From NCBI RefSeq assembly GCF_014384805.1, contig NZ_JACRSS010000001.1:744001-808000 (forward strand): 64,000 nt of DNA. Direction: 5' to 3'. The notes under the pieces were generated by a model. The model did not search any database. It was not told where the DNA came from and saw nothing but the letters and a program-made list of their open reading frames with translations. The translations under genes were made by a program, and so were the position numbers. The number at the start of each line of letters is the position of its first letter. Positions within the stretch are counted from its first letter, which is position 1. Shown here in pieces: positions 50,919 through 59,405 of the stretch. This DNA comes from Guopingia tenuis (GTDB taxonomy: Bacteria > Bacillota > Clostridia > Christensenellales > Christensenellaceae).

Positions 50919-51911
50919 TTGCCAGTATACCATATTTCCCCGCAAAGGCATATCTGCTATAATGAAAAAAACACGAAAAGGAGCTGGGCAACCCTTTGGA
51001 AGTTTTTCTATATCTTCTCGGCGGCGCTCTATCTGTCGGCAGGCTACGCCGTCTACCGCCGGCTTTTTATCCGCCGTCGGAGCAATAAACCCTATGACTG
51101 CCATGGAAACGACCCGGTCCGTGCCCAGGCCCATGAGCAGGGGCTTCTCTGGCTGAAAGCGCATCCGGGCGAGGATGTCTGTCTTTCCTGCGGGGGCACC
51201 ACCCTCCGGGGCCATTTCTTCTCCCAGGATTCTCCAACTACGGTACTCCTGGCGCATGGCTATAACTCCATATGGAAATCCCGCCTCTCCGACGCCCCCT
51301 TCTACTATGCCCGGGGTTACAATCTTCTGCTCATCGACCAGCGCGCCCATGGAGAGAGCGGTGGCCACCGGATTGGCATGGGTGCGCTGGAAAAGGACGA
51401 TCTTTTGGAATGGATGCGCTGGATCCGGGAAAGATCCGGGAAAGACTGCCGTATCCTGCTGGACGGCGTTTCCATGGGCGGAGCCACAGTGCTTCTGGCC
51501 GCGGGAGCGCATCCGCCGGAAAATCTCCGGGCTGTTGTCAGCGACTGCGCCTATACCAATGCCTATGCCCAGTGCGCCTATCTCGCCGGGCAGGAGTATT
51601 CCCATTCCTGGGCCAAAGGCTTGCTTTTGCCTCTCGTGAATCTCTATTGCCGCCTGCTGGCGGGATACAGCCTCACGGACGCTTCCCCTCTGGATGCCGT
51701 GGCCCGGGCGGAGGTTCCCATCTTCTTTCTCCATGGGCAGGAGGACCATTTCGTCCCCACAGCTATGGCGGAGGAGCTCTTCCACGCCTGCGCGAGCGGG
51801 AAAAAGGAGCTGCTCCTAGTTCCCGGCGCCCGCCATGCCGCGGCCCGGAGCCATGCACCAGCTCTCTGCCGCGATGCTCTTTCCCGGTTTCTCGATAGTC
51901 TTGGCCTGTAA
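50919..51911 (+). CDS. Alpha/beta hydrolase with N-terminal membrane anchor
   Basis: The conserved part runs from about 51000. An N-terminal helix (KFFYIFSAALYLSAGYAVYRR) anchors a hydrolase with VLLAHGYNSIW (oxyanion region), LIDQRAHGESGG, the nucleophile Ser in DGVSMGGA, the acid in HGQEDHFVP and a C-terminal His in PGARHAAA. The start is unresolved: the only in-frame start after the divergent gene is TTG 50919, yet an extended -10 (TGCTATAAT) lies at 50955-50963 and a good AAAGGAG at 50977-50983, after which no in-frame start codon follows. A start-region frameshift or a rare start codon is possible. Substrate unknown. Confidence 0.8.
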   Translation: MPVYHISPQRHICYNEKNTKRSWATLWKFFYIFSAALYLSAGYAVYRRLFIRRRSNKPYDCHGNDPVRAQAHEQGLLWLKAHPGEDVCLSCGGTTLRGHFFSQDSPTTVLLAHGYNSIWKSRLSDAPFYYARGYNLLLIDQRAHGESGGHRIGMGALEKDDLLEWMRWIRERSGKDCRILLDGVSMGGATVLLAAGAHPPENLRAVVSDCAYTNAYAQCAYLAGQEYSHSWAKGLLLPLVNLYCRLLAGYSLTDASPLDAVARAEVPIFFLHGQEDHFVPTAMAEELFHACASGKKELLLVPGARHAAARSHAPALCRDALSRFLDSLGL

Positions 51912-51936
51912 TTTTTCGGATTCCGCAAAAAAATGG

Positions 51937-51965
51937 TTGACATTTTTTAAAAAGGCGCATATAGT
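51937..51965 (+). promoter_or_regulatory. Promoter of the tryptophan T-box operon
   Basis: TTGACA (51937-51942), 17-bp spacer, TATAGT (51960-51965), 25 bp after the hydrolase stop. Confidence 0.85.
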
Positions 51966-51972
51966 AGGAGCA

Positions 51973-52243
51973 TAGAAAAACCGATGCGGAAGAAAAGTAG
52001 CCCTTTGATTCCTTCCCAGAGAGAGCGGCGGATGGTGGAAACGCGGCGGCGGGAAATTGGGTGAATGGCCTTCCAAGGGCGGTCCTGAACAAAAGAGTAG
52101 GGATCGACGGGTTCCACCCCGTTATCAGGAAAACGCATATGATAGTATGCGAAAAGCGGACTTTTCAGTCAATTTGAGTGGCACCGCGAATGAATCTGTT
52201 TCATCCGTCTCATACCGAAGAATCGGTATGAGACGTTTTTTTT
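51973..52243 (+). promoter_or_regulatory. T-box leader with tryptophan (TGG) specifier
   Basis: Stem I has AAAGTAG, AGAGAG and GATGGTGGAAAC motifs; the specifier loop GTGAATGGCC offers TGG at 52066-52068. The antiterminator box GAGTGGCACCGCG lies at 52176-52188. The terminator hairpin CGTCTCATACCG / CGGTATGAGACG (52206-52235) is followed by eight T. Uncharged tRNA-Trp should allow readthrough into the ABC importer genes. Confidence 0.93.
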
Positions 52244-52287
52244 ATAAAAAGATGAGATGAGTTTAGATGAGAAAGGAAGAAAACATC

Positions 52288-53322
52288 ATGAAAAAAGCAA
52301 CAGCACTGACCCTTGTTCTCCTTATGGCCCTGGCCCTGTTTGCCGGATGCGGCGCTCCCGCCGAGAACAGCGCCTCCCCCTCCTCTTCGGCTGCGCAGGA
52401 ATCCCAAAGCGCCGCCAAGGATTCCTATACCGTCGCCATCGCCCAGTATGCCCAGCACGGTTCGCTGGATAACTGCCGGGAAGGCTTCATCGACGGGCTC
52501 AAACAGGCGGGCTTTGAAGAAGGGAAAAATCTGACCATTGAATACAAAAACGCCCAGGCAGACGGCGGGCTCAATAATCAGATCGCATCGGCCCTGGCCG
52601 GGACAAATCCGGATCTGATCTGCGCCATCGCCACCCCCATGGCCCAGGCCTGCTATAATGCGGCGGGCAAGGCCAACATTCCGGTCATCTATACGGCAGT
52701 CAACGACCCGGTTGCCGCCATGCTGGCAGGAGAGGACAAAATGCCCACGGGCAACGTCACCGGCACCAGCGATAAGCTCCCGGTGGAGGAACAGCTCAAG
52801 ACCATCCGCGCGATCCTTCCCGAAGCAAAGACCATTGGCATTCTCTATACCACAAGCGAGGTCAACTCGGAATCCTGCATCGCGGAATACCAGGCGCTGG
52901 CCCCGGAATATGGCTTTGAAATCGTCACCAGCGGCGTCAACAGCACGACGGAAATCCCCATGGCGGTGGACGCCCTGTTGCCCAAAGTAGACTGCCTCTC
53001 CAACCTGACGGACAACACGGTAGTAAGCTCGCTGGCCCTCATTCTCGACAAGGCCAATGCCCAGAACATCCCGGTATTCGGCAGTGAGATCGAGCAGGTG
53101 AAGCTGGGCTGCGTGGCCGCAGAGGGCCTGGATTACTTCAAGTTGGGCCAGCAGACCGGCGCCATGGCGGCCAAGGTCCTCAAAGGGGAAACGACCGCCG
53201 ACCAGATGGCTTATGAGGTCATCGAGGGCAGCAGCCTTTATGTCAACAGCGAGGCGATGGCAAAGCTGGGTCTGACCCTTCCCGAGTCCCTGAAAGACAG
53301 GGTGCAGGAAGCCGCCGCCTGA
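52288..53322 (+). CDS. trpX: Tryptophan-type ABC transporter substrate-binding lipoprotein
   Basis: 344 aa from the ATG of MKKATALTLVLL, with AAAGGAAG ahead. Signal peptide with lipobox LFAGC (Cys21). The mature protein is a two-lobed periplasmic-binding fold of the ABC-sugar/TrpX type: VAIAQYAQHGSLDNCREGF, ICAIATPMAQACYN, IPVIYTAVNDPVAA and LSNLTDNTVVSSLALIL. The Trp T-box and the permease/ATPase genes that follow mark it as TrpX, delivering tryptophan or a close indole compound. Confidence 0.9.
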   Translation: MKKATALTLVLLMALALFAGCGAPAENSASPSSSAAQESQSAAKDSYTVAIAQYAQHGSLDNCREGFIDGLKQAGFEEGKNLTIEYKNAQADGGLNNQIASALAGTNPDLICAIATPMAQACYNAAGKANIPVIYTAVNDPVAAMLAGEDKMPTGNVTGTSDKLPVEEQLKTIRAILPEAKTIGILYTTSEVNSESCIAEYQALAPEYGFEIVTSGVNSTTEIPMAVDALLPKVDCLSNLTDNTVVSSLALILDKANAQNIPVFGSEIEQVKLGCVAAEGLDYFKLGQQTGAMAAKVLKGETTADQMAYEVIEGSSLYVNSEAMAKLGLTLPESLKDRVQEAAA

Positions 53323-53348
53323 ATACGACACACAAAAATCACCCATGA

Positions 53349-53368
53349 GGCGGGCAGAAACGCCCGCC
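53349..53368 (+). promoter_or_regulatory. Intercistronic hairpin between trpX and trpY
   Basis: GGCGGGC and GCCCGCC flank a six-base loop. The following sequence (TTGTGGTATTTTT) is only partly T-rich, so it is more likely a partial terminator or mRNA-stabilising element that favours the binding protein over the membrane parts. Confidence 0.55.
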
Positions 53369-53399
53369 TTGTGGTATTTTTCCATAAGGAGTTGTTATC

Positions 53400-54287
53400 A
53401 TGACCATTGTCCTTGGAATTTTTGAGCAGGGATTGATCTATGCCATCATGGCGCTGGGCGTCTATATCACCTATAAGATTCTGGACTTTCCGGATCTGAC
53501 CGTAGACGGCAGCTTTCCCCTGGGCGCGGCTCTCACCGCCCTTTTGATTACCAACGGCTGGGATCCCTTTCTCTGCCTCCTTCTCTCCTTTCTGGCGGGC
53601 CTGCTGGCCGGGGCAATCACCGGGCTGATCCATGTGAAATGCCATGTCCGCGATCTGCTTTCGGGCATTATCACCATGACGGCCTTGTATTCCGTGAACC
53701 TGCATATCGCAGGCTCCAGCAATGTCCCCATCTTCAACATGAACACGGTTTTCTCCAACCCGCTTGTGAATTCCATCTTCCCGGCGGAAATGAGCGCCTA
53801 TGTCCCTATCATCCTGCTCTTCCTTCTGGTGCTCCTCTGCAAAATCCTGATGGATCTCTATCTGAAGACCAAATCCGGGTTTCTTCTCCGGGCCGTGGGC
53901 GATAACAACATGCTGGTGACCACCCTTGCCAAGGACAGCGGCAGCGTGAAAATTCTGGGCCTAGCGCTGGCCAACGGCCTGGTTGCCCTGGCCGGCGGCG
54001 TCATGTGCCAATACCAGCACTTTTTCCAGGTTTCCATGGGCACGGGAACCATCGTCATCGGGCTGGCCTCGGTCATCATCGGCACCAACCTCTTCAAAAA
54101 CGTGTCTTTCCTGAAGGCGACGACCACCGTCCTCATCGGCTCGATCCTCTATAAGGCCTGTGTGGCCATCGCCATATCCTGCGGGCTGGACCCGACGGAT
54201 ATGAATCTGGTCTCGGCGATCCTCTTCCTGGCCATTCTGGTGTTGGGACGTCTGGGCGGCAAAAAGAAGGTGAAACTCCATGATTGA
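53400..54287 (+). CDS. trpY: Tryptophan-type ABC transporter permease
   Basis: 295 aa with about eight membrane helices, of the branched-chain/sugar-type permease family used with TrpX proteins. It begins MTIVLGIFEQGLIYAIMALG and has FPDLTVDGSFPLGAA in the second membrane segment, typical of this family. The end overlaps trpZ by 8 bp. It should form the membrane channel as a homodimer. Confidence 0.92.
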   Translation: MTIVLGIFEQGLIYAIMALGVYITYKILDFPDLTVDGSFPLGAALTALLITNGWDPFLCLLLSFLAGLLAGAITGLIHVKCHVRDLLSGIITMTALYSVNLHIAGSSNVPIFNMNTVFSNPLVNSIFPAEMSAYVPIILLFLLVLLCKILMDLYLKTKSGFLLRAVGDNNMLVTTLAKDSGSVKILGLALANGLVALAGGVMCQYQHFFQVSMGTGTIVIGLASVIIGTNLFKNVSFLKATTTVLIGSILYKACVAIAISCGLDPTDMNLVSAILFLAILVLGRLGGKKKVKLHD

Positions 54288-55053
54288 ACTCAGCAATATT
54301 TCCAAATATTATCACCCCGGCACGGTCAACGAGCTTTGTCTCTTCCGTCATTTTAACCTGACCATCGCAGACGGCGATTTTGTCTCGGTGGTGGGGAGCA
54401 ACGGCTCGGGCAAAACCTCGCTTCTGAACATCATCTGCGGCAGCATCGGCGTGGAACAGGGCTCCATCCGCATCGGCGGCACGGATATCACCCGCCTTCC
54501 CAGCCATAAGCGGCACCGCAGGATCGGCCGGGTCTTTCAGGACCCCTCTCTTGGAACCTGCCCTTCCATGACCATCCTGGAAAATCTCTCGCTGGCGGAT
54601 AACAAGGGAAAGCCCTATAACCTGGGCTTCGGCATCAACAAAAAGCGCAAAGAGGCCTATCAGGAAATGCTCCATTCCCTGAACTTGGGACTGGAAGATA
54701 AGTTGAATGTCCCCGTGGGGAATCTTTCGGGCGGGCAGCGGCAGGCCCTCTCCCTTTTGATGGCTACCATGACTCCCATCGAATTCCTCATTCTCGATGA
54801 GCATACCGCCGCCCTGGACCCCAAGACCGCCGAGCGGATCATGGAGCTGACAGGGCAGATCGTCGCAGAAAAACGACTGACCACCATCATGGTGACCCAT
54901 AACCTGCGCTATGCCGTGGAATACGGCAACCGTATGCTCATGATGCACCAGGGACAGGTAATTCTGGATAAAAGCGGAGAGGAAAAACAGGCCCTTACCG
55001 TGAATTCCCTGCTTTCCCTCTTCAACGAGATCAGCATCGAATGCGGGAATTAA
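54280..55053 (+). CDS. trpZ: Tryptophan-type ABC transporter ATP-binding protein
   Basis: 257 aa ABC ATPase. Walker A is GSNGSGKTSLLN (residues 40-51), Q-loop VFQDPSLG, signature LSGGQRQALSLL, Walker B FLILDEHTAALD (Glu follows Asp) and switch His in MVTHNLRYAVEYGN. It powers import through TrpY. The next gene, a Vat-type acetyltransferase, starts 93 bp later and may be co-transcribed. Confidence 0.95.
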   Translation: MIELSNISKYYHPGTVNELCLFRHFNLTIADGDFVSVVGSNGSGKTSLLNIICGSIGVEQGSIRIGGTDITRLPSHKRHRRIGRVFQDPSLGTCPSMTILENLSLADNKGKPYNLGFGINKKRKEAYQEMLHSLNLGLEDKLNVPVGNLSGGQRQALSLLMATMTPIEFLILDEHTAALDPKTAERIMELTGQIVAEKRLTTIMVTHNLRYAVEYGNRMLMMHQGQVILDKSGEEKQALTVNSLLSLFNEISIECGN

Positions 55054-55146
55054 AGCCAGGCGAGGGCGCTGCATCCTATTGTTTTTTGATCCATAAGCGC
55101 CAACACGAGCGGAAGCGAACCATAGATGCAAAGGAGAATAAATAGG

Positions 55147-55779
55147 ATGGGACCAGACCCCAACAGCATATATCCAAACGCAGACGTCCGGCAGGTAGTA
55201 TACATCAAAAATGTCATCACCCGGCCGAATATCCTTGTGGGAGACTATACATACTATGACGATAGCAACGGCGCCGAACGGTTTGAAGAGCACGTTACGC
55301 ATCACTATGAATTTTTGGGCGACAAACTAATCATCGGGAAATTCTGCGCCATTGCAAAGGGCATTGAATTCGTGATGAATGGTGCGAACCACCGGATGAA
55401 CAGCGTAACGACCTATCCCTTCAACCTCATGGGCGGCGGATGGGAGAAATTCACGCCCGGCATAGAGGATCTGCCCTTTAAGGGCGATACAGTCGTCGGC
55501 AACGATGTCTGGATCGGGCAAAACGTGACAGTCATGCCCGGGGTTCATATTGGGGACGGCGCTGTTATCGCGGCAAATTCCGTCGTCACAAGGGATATTC
55601 CTCCCTATGCTGTCGCCGGCGGAAACCCATGCAGGGAAATTCGCAGGCGGTTTGACGAGGAACTGATTTCCTATCTGCTCGAACTGAAATGGTGGGATTG
55701 GGACGCGGAGAAGATTTTTCGAAATATGGACGCGCTTTGCAGCAAAGATTTGCAGAAAATCCGAAAAATAGCAGACTGA
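55147..55779 (+). CDS. Vat-family xenobiotic (streptogramin A-type) acetyltransferase
   Basis: 210 aa from the ATG of MGPDPNSIYPNA, with AAAGGAG about ten bases ahead. Left-handed beta-helix acyltransferase closely patterned on VatA/VatD: VGDYTYYDDS, HYEFLGDKLIIGKFC, and FVMNGANHRMN with His82, which aligns with the catalytic His of Vat enzymes. Further markers are NDVWIGQNVTVMPGV and AVAGGNPCREIRRRF. Vat enzymes acetylate streptogramin A. Chromosomal Vat-like proteins exist whose natural substrate is unknown, so resistance is possible but not shown. Fewer GC-rich third positions than trpXYZ hint at later acquisition. A terminator follows. Confidence 0.88.
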   Translation: MGPDPNSIYPNADVRQVVYIKNVITRPNILVGDYTYYDDSNGAERFEEHVTHHYEFLGDKLIIGKFCAIAKGIEFVMNGANHRMNSVTTYPFNLMGGGWEKFTPGIEDLPFKGDTVVGNDVWIGQNVTVMPGVHIGDGAVIAANSVVTRDIPPYAVAGGNPCREIRRRFDEELISYLLELKWWDWDAEKIFRNMDALCSKDLQKIRKIAD

Positions 55780-55788
55780 CATGAGAAA

Positions 55789-55821
55789 CCCCCGGCAATG
55801 CCAGGGGCTTTTTCTTTTTTT
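55789..55821 (+). terminator. Rho-independent terminator after the Vat-type gene
   Basis: CCCC-GGC and GCC-A-GGGG form a stem with a three-base loop, followed by TTTTTCTTTTTTT. It separates this gene from the convergent ftsQ. Confidence 0.9.
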
Positions 55822-57102
55822 CTATTCTTCCGGCTGGGGAGAATCCGATGGGGCCGGATCGTCGGGCACGGGACTGACTGCCGGGCTTGCGGCGGGTTCT
55901 GTCGGATTTGTGGTCGCGGCCGGCTCGGCGGTTCCCTCCGGCGGCACATAGATGGGCATATCCACCGAAGAAATATCGATGGTGCCGCCCGTTTTTCCCT
56001 CGCTTTCCAGCACGGGAAGGATATTGGCGAGCCAGGCCAGCTTCTCTTCTATTTTATCCGCCTGCCCAAAATTGGCATTCATTCCGTTTTTCAGCACCAG
56101 TGTAATGCTGTTGACATCCTCCAGATCCATGCGTGCGATTTTGTCTGTCATATTATACTGGGCAAAGGTTTCCAGAAGCGTCGTCATGATGTCCTGTTTA
56201 TAGGTATCGTCCGTGCGGATCTTGGCCCCCAGGGCAAATTCCGTCACGTTAATGCCCTCAATGATGGGCAGATCCGGCCGATCCTTCTCCATGCAGCTTT
56301 CGAGAATAAAGCCCGTGGAATCCGTCACCACATAGGCGCCGCGGAACTCGAAGCAGGCCGTTCCCTGCCGCTCGCTGACCACCAGCGTGATGGTGTTGGG
56401 AAAGGTATATTCAATGCCTTCCAGAGTGAGATACGGGTCCGCCTCAACGCCGGCCTTTGCCAGATCCTTGTTGACGTTGAACACATGCGTCCCGGTTTTG
56501 ATTCCCGAAAGGCCGATGATATATTCGCTGCTCAGCTTCTGATTGCCCCGGACGATGATCTGCTCCGCCCGGATATATTTGTAGCCGAGAAATCCCAATC
56601 CGCCCAGAAGAACGATGGTCAGCAGCAGAATCACCACGCCGCGGCCGCTCATCCGCCGCCGTTTTTTTATGGGCAGATCCGGCTCCTCTTCCATCCGGCG
56701 CAGCGGTTTTTCCCTTGCGGGGCGGGCCGGGCTGCTCTCCACCCGGCGGCTGGCCCAGGAATCCTCCTGCGCCAAACGGCTCCGGCCTGTTCCGGCGGAA
56801 ACCTGGCTGCCCCGGGCCCGGGGAGCTTCGGCGCGTCTCCTTGCTCCCTCCGCTTTTGGCCAGGCCTGAGAACGCCCCGGCTCCTGCGGGCGGCGGCTTT
56901 GGGAAAGGTTTTGTTCCGCCGTCTGCCGTGCAGCCGCCTTTGGCCGCTCCGCCGGTTTCCCGGAAACCGTTTTTTCCTTCTTCCGAGGCGCACGAACCTC
57001 ACCCTGCCGCGCTTTTTCCGGCAGCCGGGTACCGTTCTTTCCTTTTTTTGCGGGAACCGGCTCCGCGTCTAAAAAGTTGTTCGTGCCTTTCTTTTTTGCC
57101 AT
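55822..57102 (-). CDS. ftsQ: Cell division protein FtsQ/DivIB
   Basis: 426 aa. A long basic, low-complexity cytoplasmic region (residues 1-150, rich in K, R, P, A) precedes one membrane helix (about 155-173). A POTRA domain (about 178-250, starting AEQIIVRGNQKLSSEYI) and the beta domain follow. The C-terminus is a proline/threonine-rich tail (about 390-426). It links the division machinery with FtsL and FtsB. It follows murA and a DUF3592 gene on the same strand, a dcw-like fragment. Confidence 0.9.
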   Translation of the reverse strand: MAKKKGTNNFLDAEPVPAKKGKNGTRLPEKARQGEVRAPRKKEKTVSGKPAERPKAAARQTAEQNLSQSRRPQEPGRSQAWPKAEGARRRAEAPRARGSQVSAGTGRSRLAQEDSWASRRVESSPARPAREKPLRRMEEEPDLPIKKRRRMSGRGVVILLLTIVLLGGLGFLGYKYIRAEQIIVRGNQKLSSEYIIGLSGIKTGTHVFNVNKDLAKAGVEADPYLTLEGIEYTFPNTITLVVSERQGTACFEFRGAYVVTDSTGFILESCMEKDRPDLPIIEGINVTEFALGAKIRTDDTYKQDIMTTLLETFAQYNMTDKIARMDLEDVNSITLVLKNGMNANFGQADKIEEKLAWLANILPVLESEGKTGGTIDISSVDMPIYVPPEGTAEPAATTNPTEPAASPAVSPVPDDPAPSDSPQPEE

Positions 57103-57141
57103 AGCTTCCTCTTATAATCCCCCGCGATACAGTTCATCCGC

Positions 57142-57804
57142 TTATGTATTCCGTTTTCCCGGAACTCTTTTCGCCCATAGAAAAATGCTTTTGACCATCT
57201 GAAATGCTCCCGCCAGAATCATCAGAGCGGGGATCAGCAGCAGGAACACGCGCGGCGGCGCAAATGTCTCCCATATTTTGCCCAGATCTAGCGTCCCGCC
57301 GATGATATACAGCGCTCCGGCTCCTGCGCCCATGAGCACAACGCCCACTCCGATATCCAAGGCACAGTGCAGAAAGCCGTTTTCCGCAAAGCGGCCGGAT
57401 GCAACGAGTATCCCCAACAGGATTACCAACGGAACTCCCAGGAACAGGCCGCCCATAAAGAGAAAAAGCTCTCCCGTGCCTCCCCCGGCAAGCACCGCTT
57501 CTTCCGGGCGGGAGGGATTATACCAAACCGTTCTCTGGCTCCCCTGCTTTGGTACCGTTCCCGTTCCATATTCGGTGGAAACCGTATATTCCCTGCCATC
57601 CACTTGATAGGAATATATGAGAGTATAGGTAGTTTTCTCTGCATCGCTGGAATAGACGCGGCTGCCGGAAAGAAATCCCAGCGTCTCTTCAAAATCCCGA
57701 TGAAGCTCATTTTGGCGGGAGGTATCCCGTATTCCGAAAAACAACAGGATGATTCCGCAGACAATGCTGACAGACAGCAGCAGTATGCTAATTTTCGTTT
57801 TCAT
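57142..57804 (-). CDS. DUF3592 membrane protein
   Basis: 220 aa. An N-terminal helix (about residues 5-25), an extracellular beta domain with YSYQVDGREYTVSTEYGTG and VWYNPSRPEEAVL (the DUF3592 core), then three further helices (about 112-135, 145-170, 180-205). The family has no established function. It sits between murA and ftsQ, which suggests an envelope role, but a terminator lies between it and murA, so it probably has its own promoter. Confidence 0.82.
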   Translation of the reverse strand: MKTKISILLLSVSIVCGIILLFFGIRDTSRQNELHRDFEETLGFLSGSRVYSSDAEKTTYTLIYSYQVDGREYTVSTEYGTGTVPKQGSQRTVWYNPSRPEEAVLAGGGTGELFLFMGGLFLGVPLVILLGILVASGRFAENGFLHCALDIGVGVVLMGAGAGALYIIGGTLDLGKIWETFAPPRVFLLLIPALMILAGAFQMVKSIFLWAKRVPGKRNT

Positions 57805-57875
57805 AGGCGCCGCTCACCGGGGATGTCCCTCTTATTCCGTCCCTTCCGGGTTTAATTCTATATTATACACTATAA

Positions 57876-57914
57876 CAAAAAAAAGGGAAAGTCCCCCTCG
57901 GGCCTTCCCTTTTC
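57876..57914 (-). terminator. Rho-independent terminator after murA
   Basis: Minus strand: AAAAGGGAA and TTCCCTTTT flank a loop of about 15 bases, followed by a T run (57882-57876). It lies 18 bp beyond the murA stop. Confidence 0.85.
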
Positions 57915-57931
57915 CATATTCCGGAAGCATG

Positions 57932-59182
57932 TTAGCATTCCCGGCGGATATCCGCCCCCAGGCTGCTCAGCTTATATTCCAATGCCTCATAGCCCCGGTC
58001 GATATATTCAATGCGGGAAACCGTACTTTGCCCCTGGGCGGCCAAGGCCGCCAACACAAGCGCCGCCCCGCCCCGGAGATCGGTTGCCGTGAAATCCGCA
58101 GGATGCAGGGAATATACGCCGCTGATATAGGCGCTGTGGCCTTTGACTTCCGCTTCCGCCCCTGCTTTTTTTAATTCGTCTATATGGCGCATCCGGTTCT
58201 CAAACACGGTTTCCGTGATCCGGCTGACTCCATTGCAGAGCGCCGCCACCACACACATCTGGGCCTGCATATCCGTCGGAAAATCCGGATAGGGATTCGT
58301 CGTGAGATGAAAGGGCTCCAGCCGCCCGCCTACGCGGATCCAGAGGCTATCCTCCTCCTCGCGGATGCGCGCTCCCGCACCCCGGAGGATGTCGATGGTT
58401 CCCCGGACATCTCCGGGATTGACCGAAAGAAGGCGCAGCTCTCCCCGGGTCACAGCAGCGGCCGCAAGAAAGGTTCCCGCTTCGATCCGGTCGGGAATGC
58501 AGGTGTGCTCGGCCCCATGAAGGCGAGAGACGCCCTCGATGACGATACGGCTGTTTCCCGCGCCCCGGATCTTTCCGCCCATGGCCAGAAGCAGGTTTTG
58601 CAGGTCGACAATCTCGGGCTCCCGGGCGGCGTTTTCAATCGTCGTCGTCCCCTCTGCCAGCATGGCCGCCAGGATAGCGTTTTCCGTCGCCCCCACGCTG
58701 GGATAGGAAAGGCGGATATGCGCGCCCCGCAGCACCTCCGTCCGGCAATGAATGGTGTCCATCTCCTCCTCGATCTCCACGCCCAGCTTCCGCAGGGCGT
58801 CCAAATGCTGGTCGATGGGCCGCGCACCGATCTCGCATCCGCCGGGATATTGGAACACCGCCCGGCGCATCCGGCCCAGCATGGAACCCAAAAGGAAGAT
58901 GGATGAGCGGATTTTTTTGGAGAGTTTTTCCGGCATGGCCACCGTTTCAATCTCCTTGGCTGCCACGCAGATGGTATTTCCGGAAAACCGGACATGGGCC
59001 CCCAGCTTTTCCAGAATTCCCTGCATGCTGAAAACATCCCCGATGCGGGGGCAATTATGTAATACAACCTCTTCCTCCGTCAAAAGGCAGGCTGCCAAAA
59101 GCGGGAGGGCCGAGTTTTTTGCGCCGCTGACCGCGACTTCTCCGCGCAGCGGAATGCCGCCATTGATGATGAATCTACCCAT
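57932..59182 (-). CDS. murA: UDP-N-acetylglucosamine 1-carboxyvinyltransferase
   Basis: 416 aa. It starts peptidoglycan synthesis by adding enolpyruvate to UDP-GlcNAc. Lys22 and Asn23 are in SGAKNSALPLL and the catalytic loop is GGCEIGARPID with Cys116; presence of Cys rather than Asp predicts fosfomycin sensitivity at the target. The two inverted alpha/beta domains are complete. Single gene between a divergent promoter region and its own terminator. Confidence 0.97.
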   Translation of the reverse strand: MGRFIINGGIPLRGEVAVSGAKNSALPLLAACLLTEEEVVLHNCPRIGDVFSMQGILEKLGAHVRFSGNTICVAAKEIETVAMPEKLSKKIRSSIFLLGSMLGRMRRAVFQYPGGCEIGARPIDQHLDALRKLGVEIEEEMDTIHCRTEVLRGAHIRLSYPSVGATENAILAAMLAEGTTTIENAAREPEIVDLQNLLLAMGGKIRGAGNSRIVIEGVSRLHGAEHTCIPDRIEAGTFLAAAAVTRGELRLLSVNPGDVRGTIDILRGAGARIREEEDSLWIRVGGRLEPFHLTTNPYPDFPTDMQAQMCVVAALCNGVSRITETVFENRMRHIDELKKAGAEAEVKGHSAYISGVYSLHPADFTATDLRGGAALVLAALAAQGQSTVSRIEYIDRGYEALEYKLSSLGADIRREC

Positions 59183-59334
59183 AGCGCCGACACCTCGATA
59201 TCAAAAATCACCCGTTTCCAGGGGAACGGATATTTTATTCTATGCGGCAGGCCGGCGGCAAGTGCTCTTTTTTGGTTATTTGCGTCGAATTACGCCGCCC
59301 GTCCCCCTCTGCCCCTTCCGGATGAACTTTTCCC

Positions 59335-59364
59335 TTGTATAATGGCAAAAAAACGTAGTATAAT
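59335..59364 (+). promoter_or_regulatory. Promoter of the topoisomerase gene pair
   Basis: TTGTAT (59335-59340), 18-bp spacer, perfect TATAAT (59359-59364), about 40 bp ahead of the ATG. Confidence 0.7.
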
Positions 59365-59405
59365 AGTTGCAGTTTGGTTAAGAAGCGACAGGAGGGAACA
59401 ACCCG

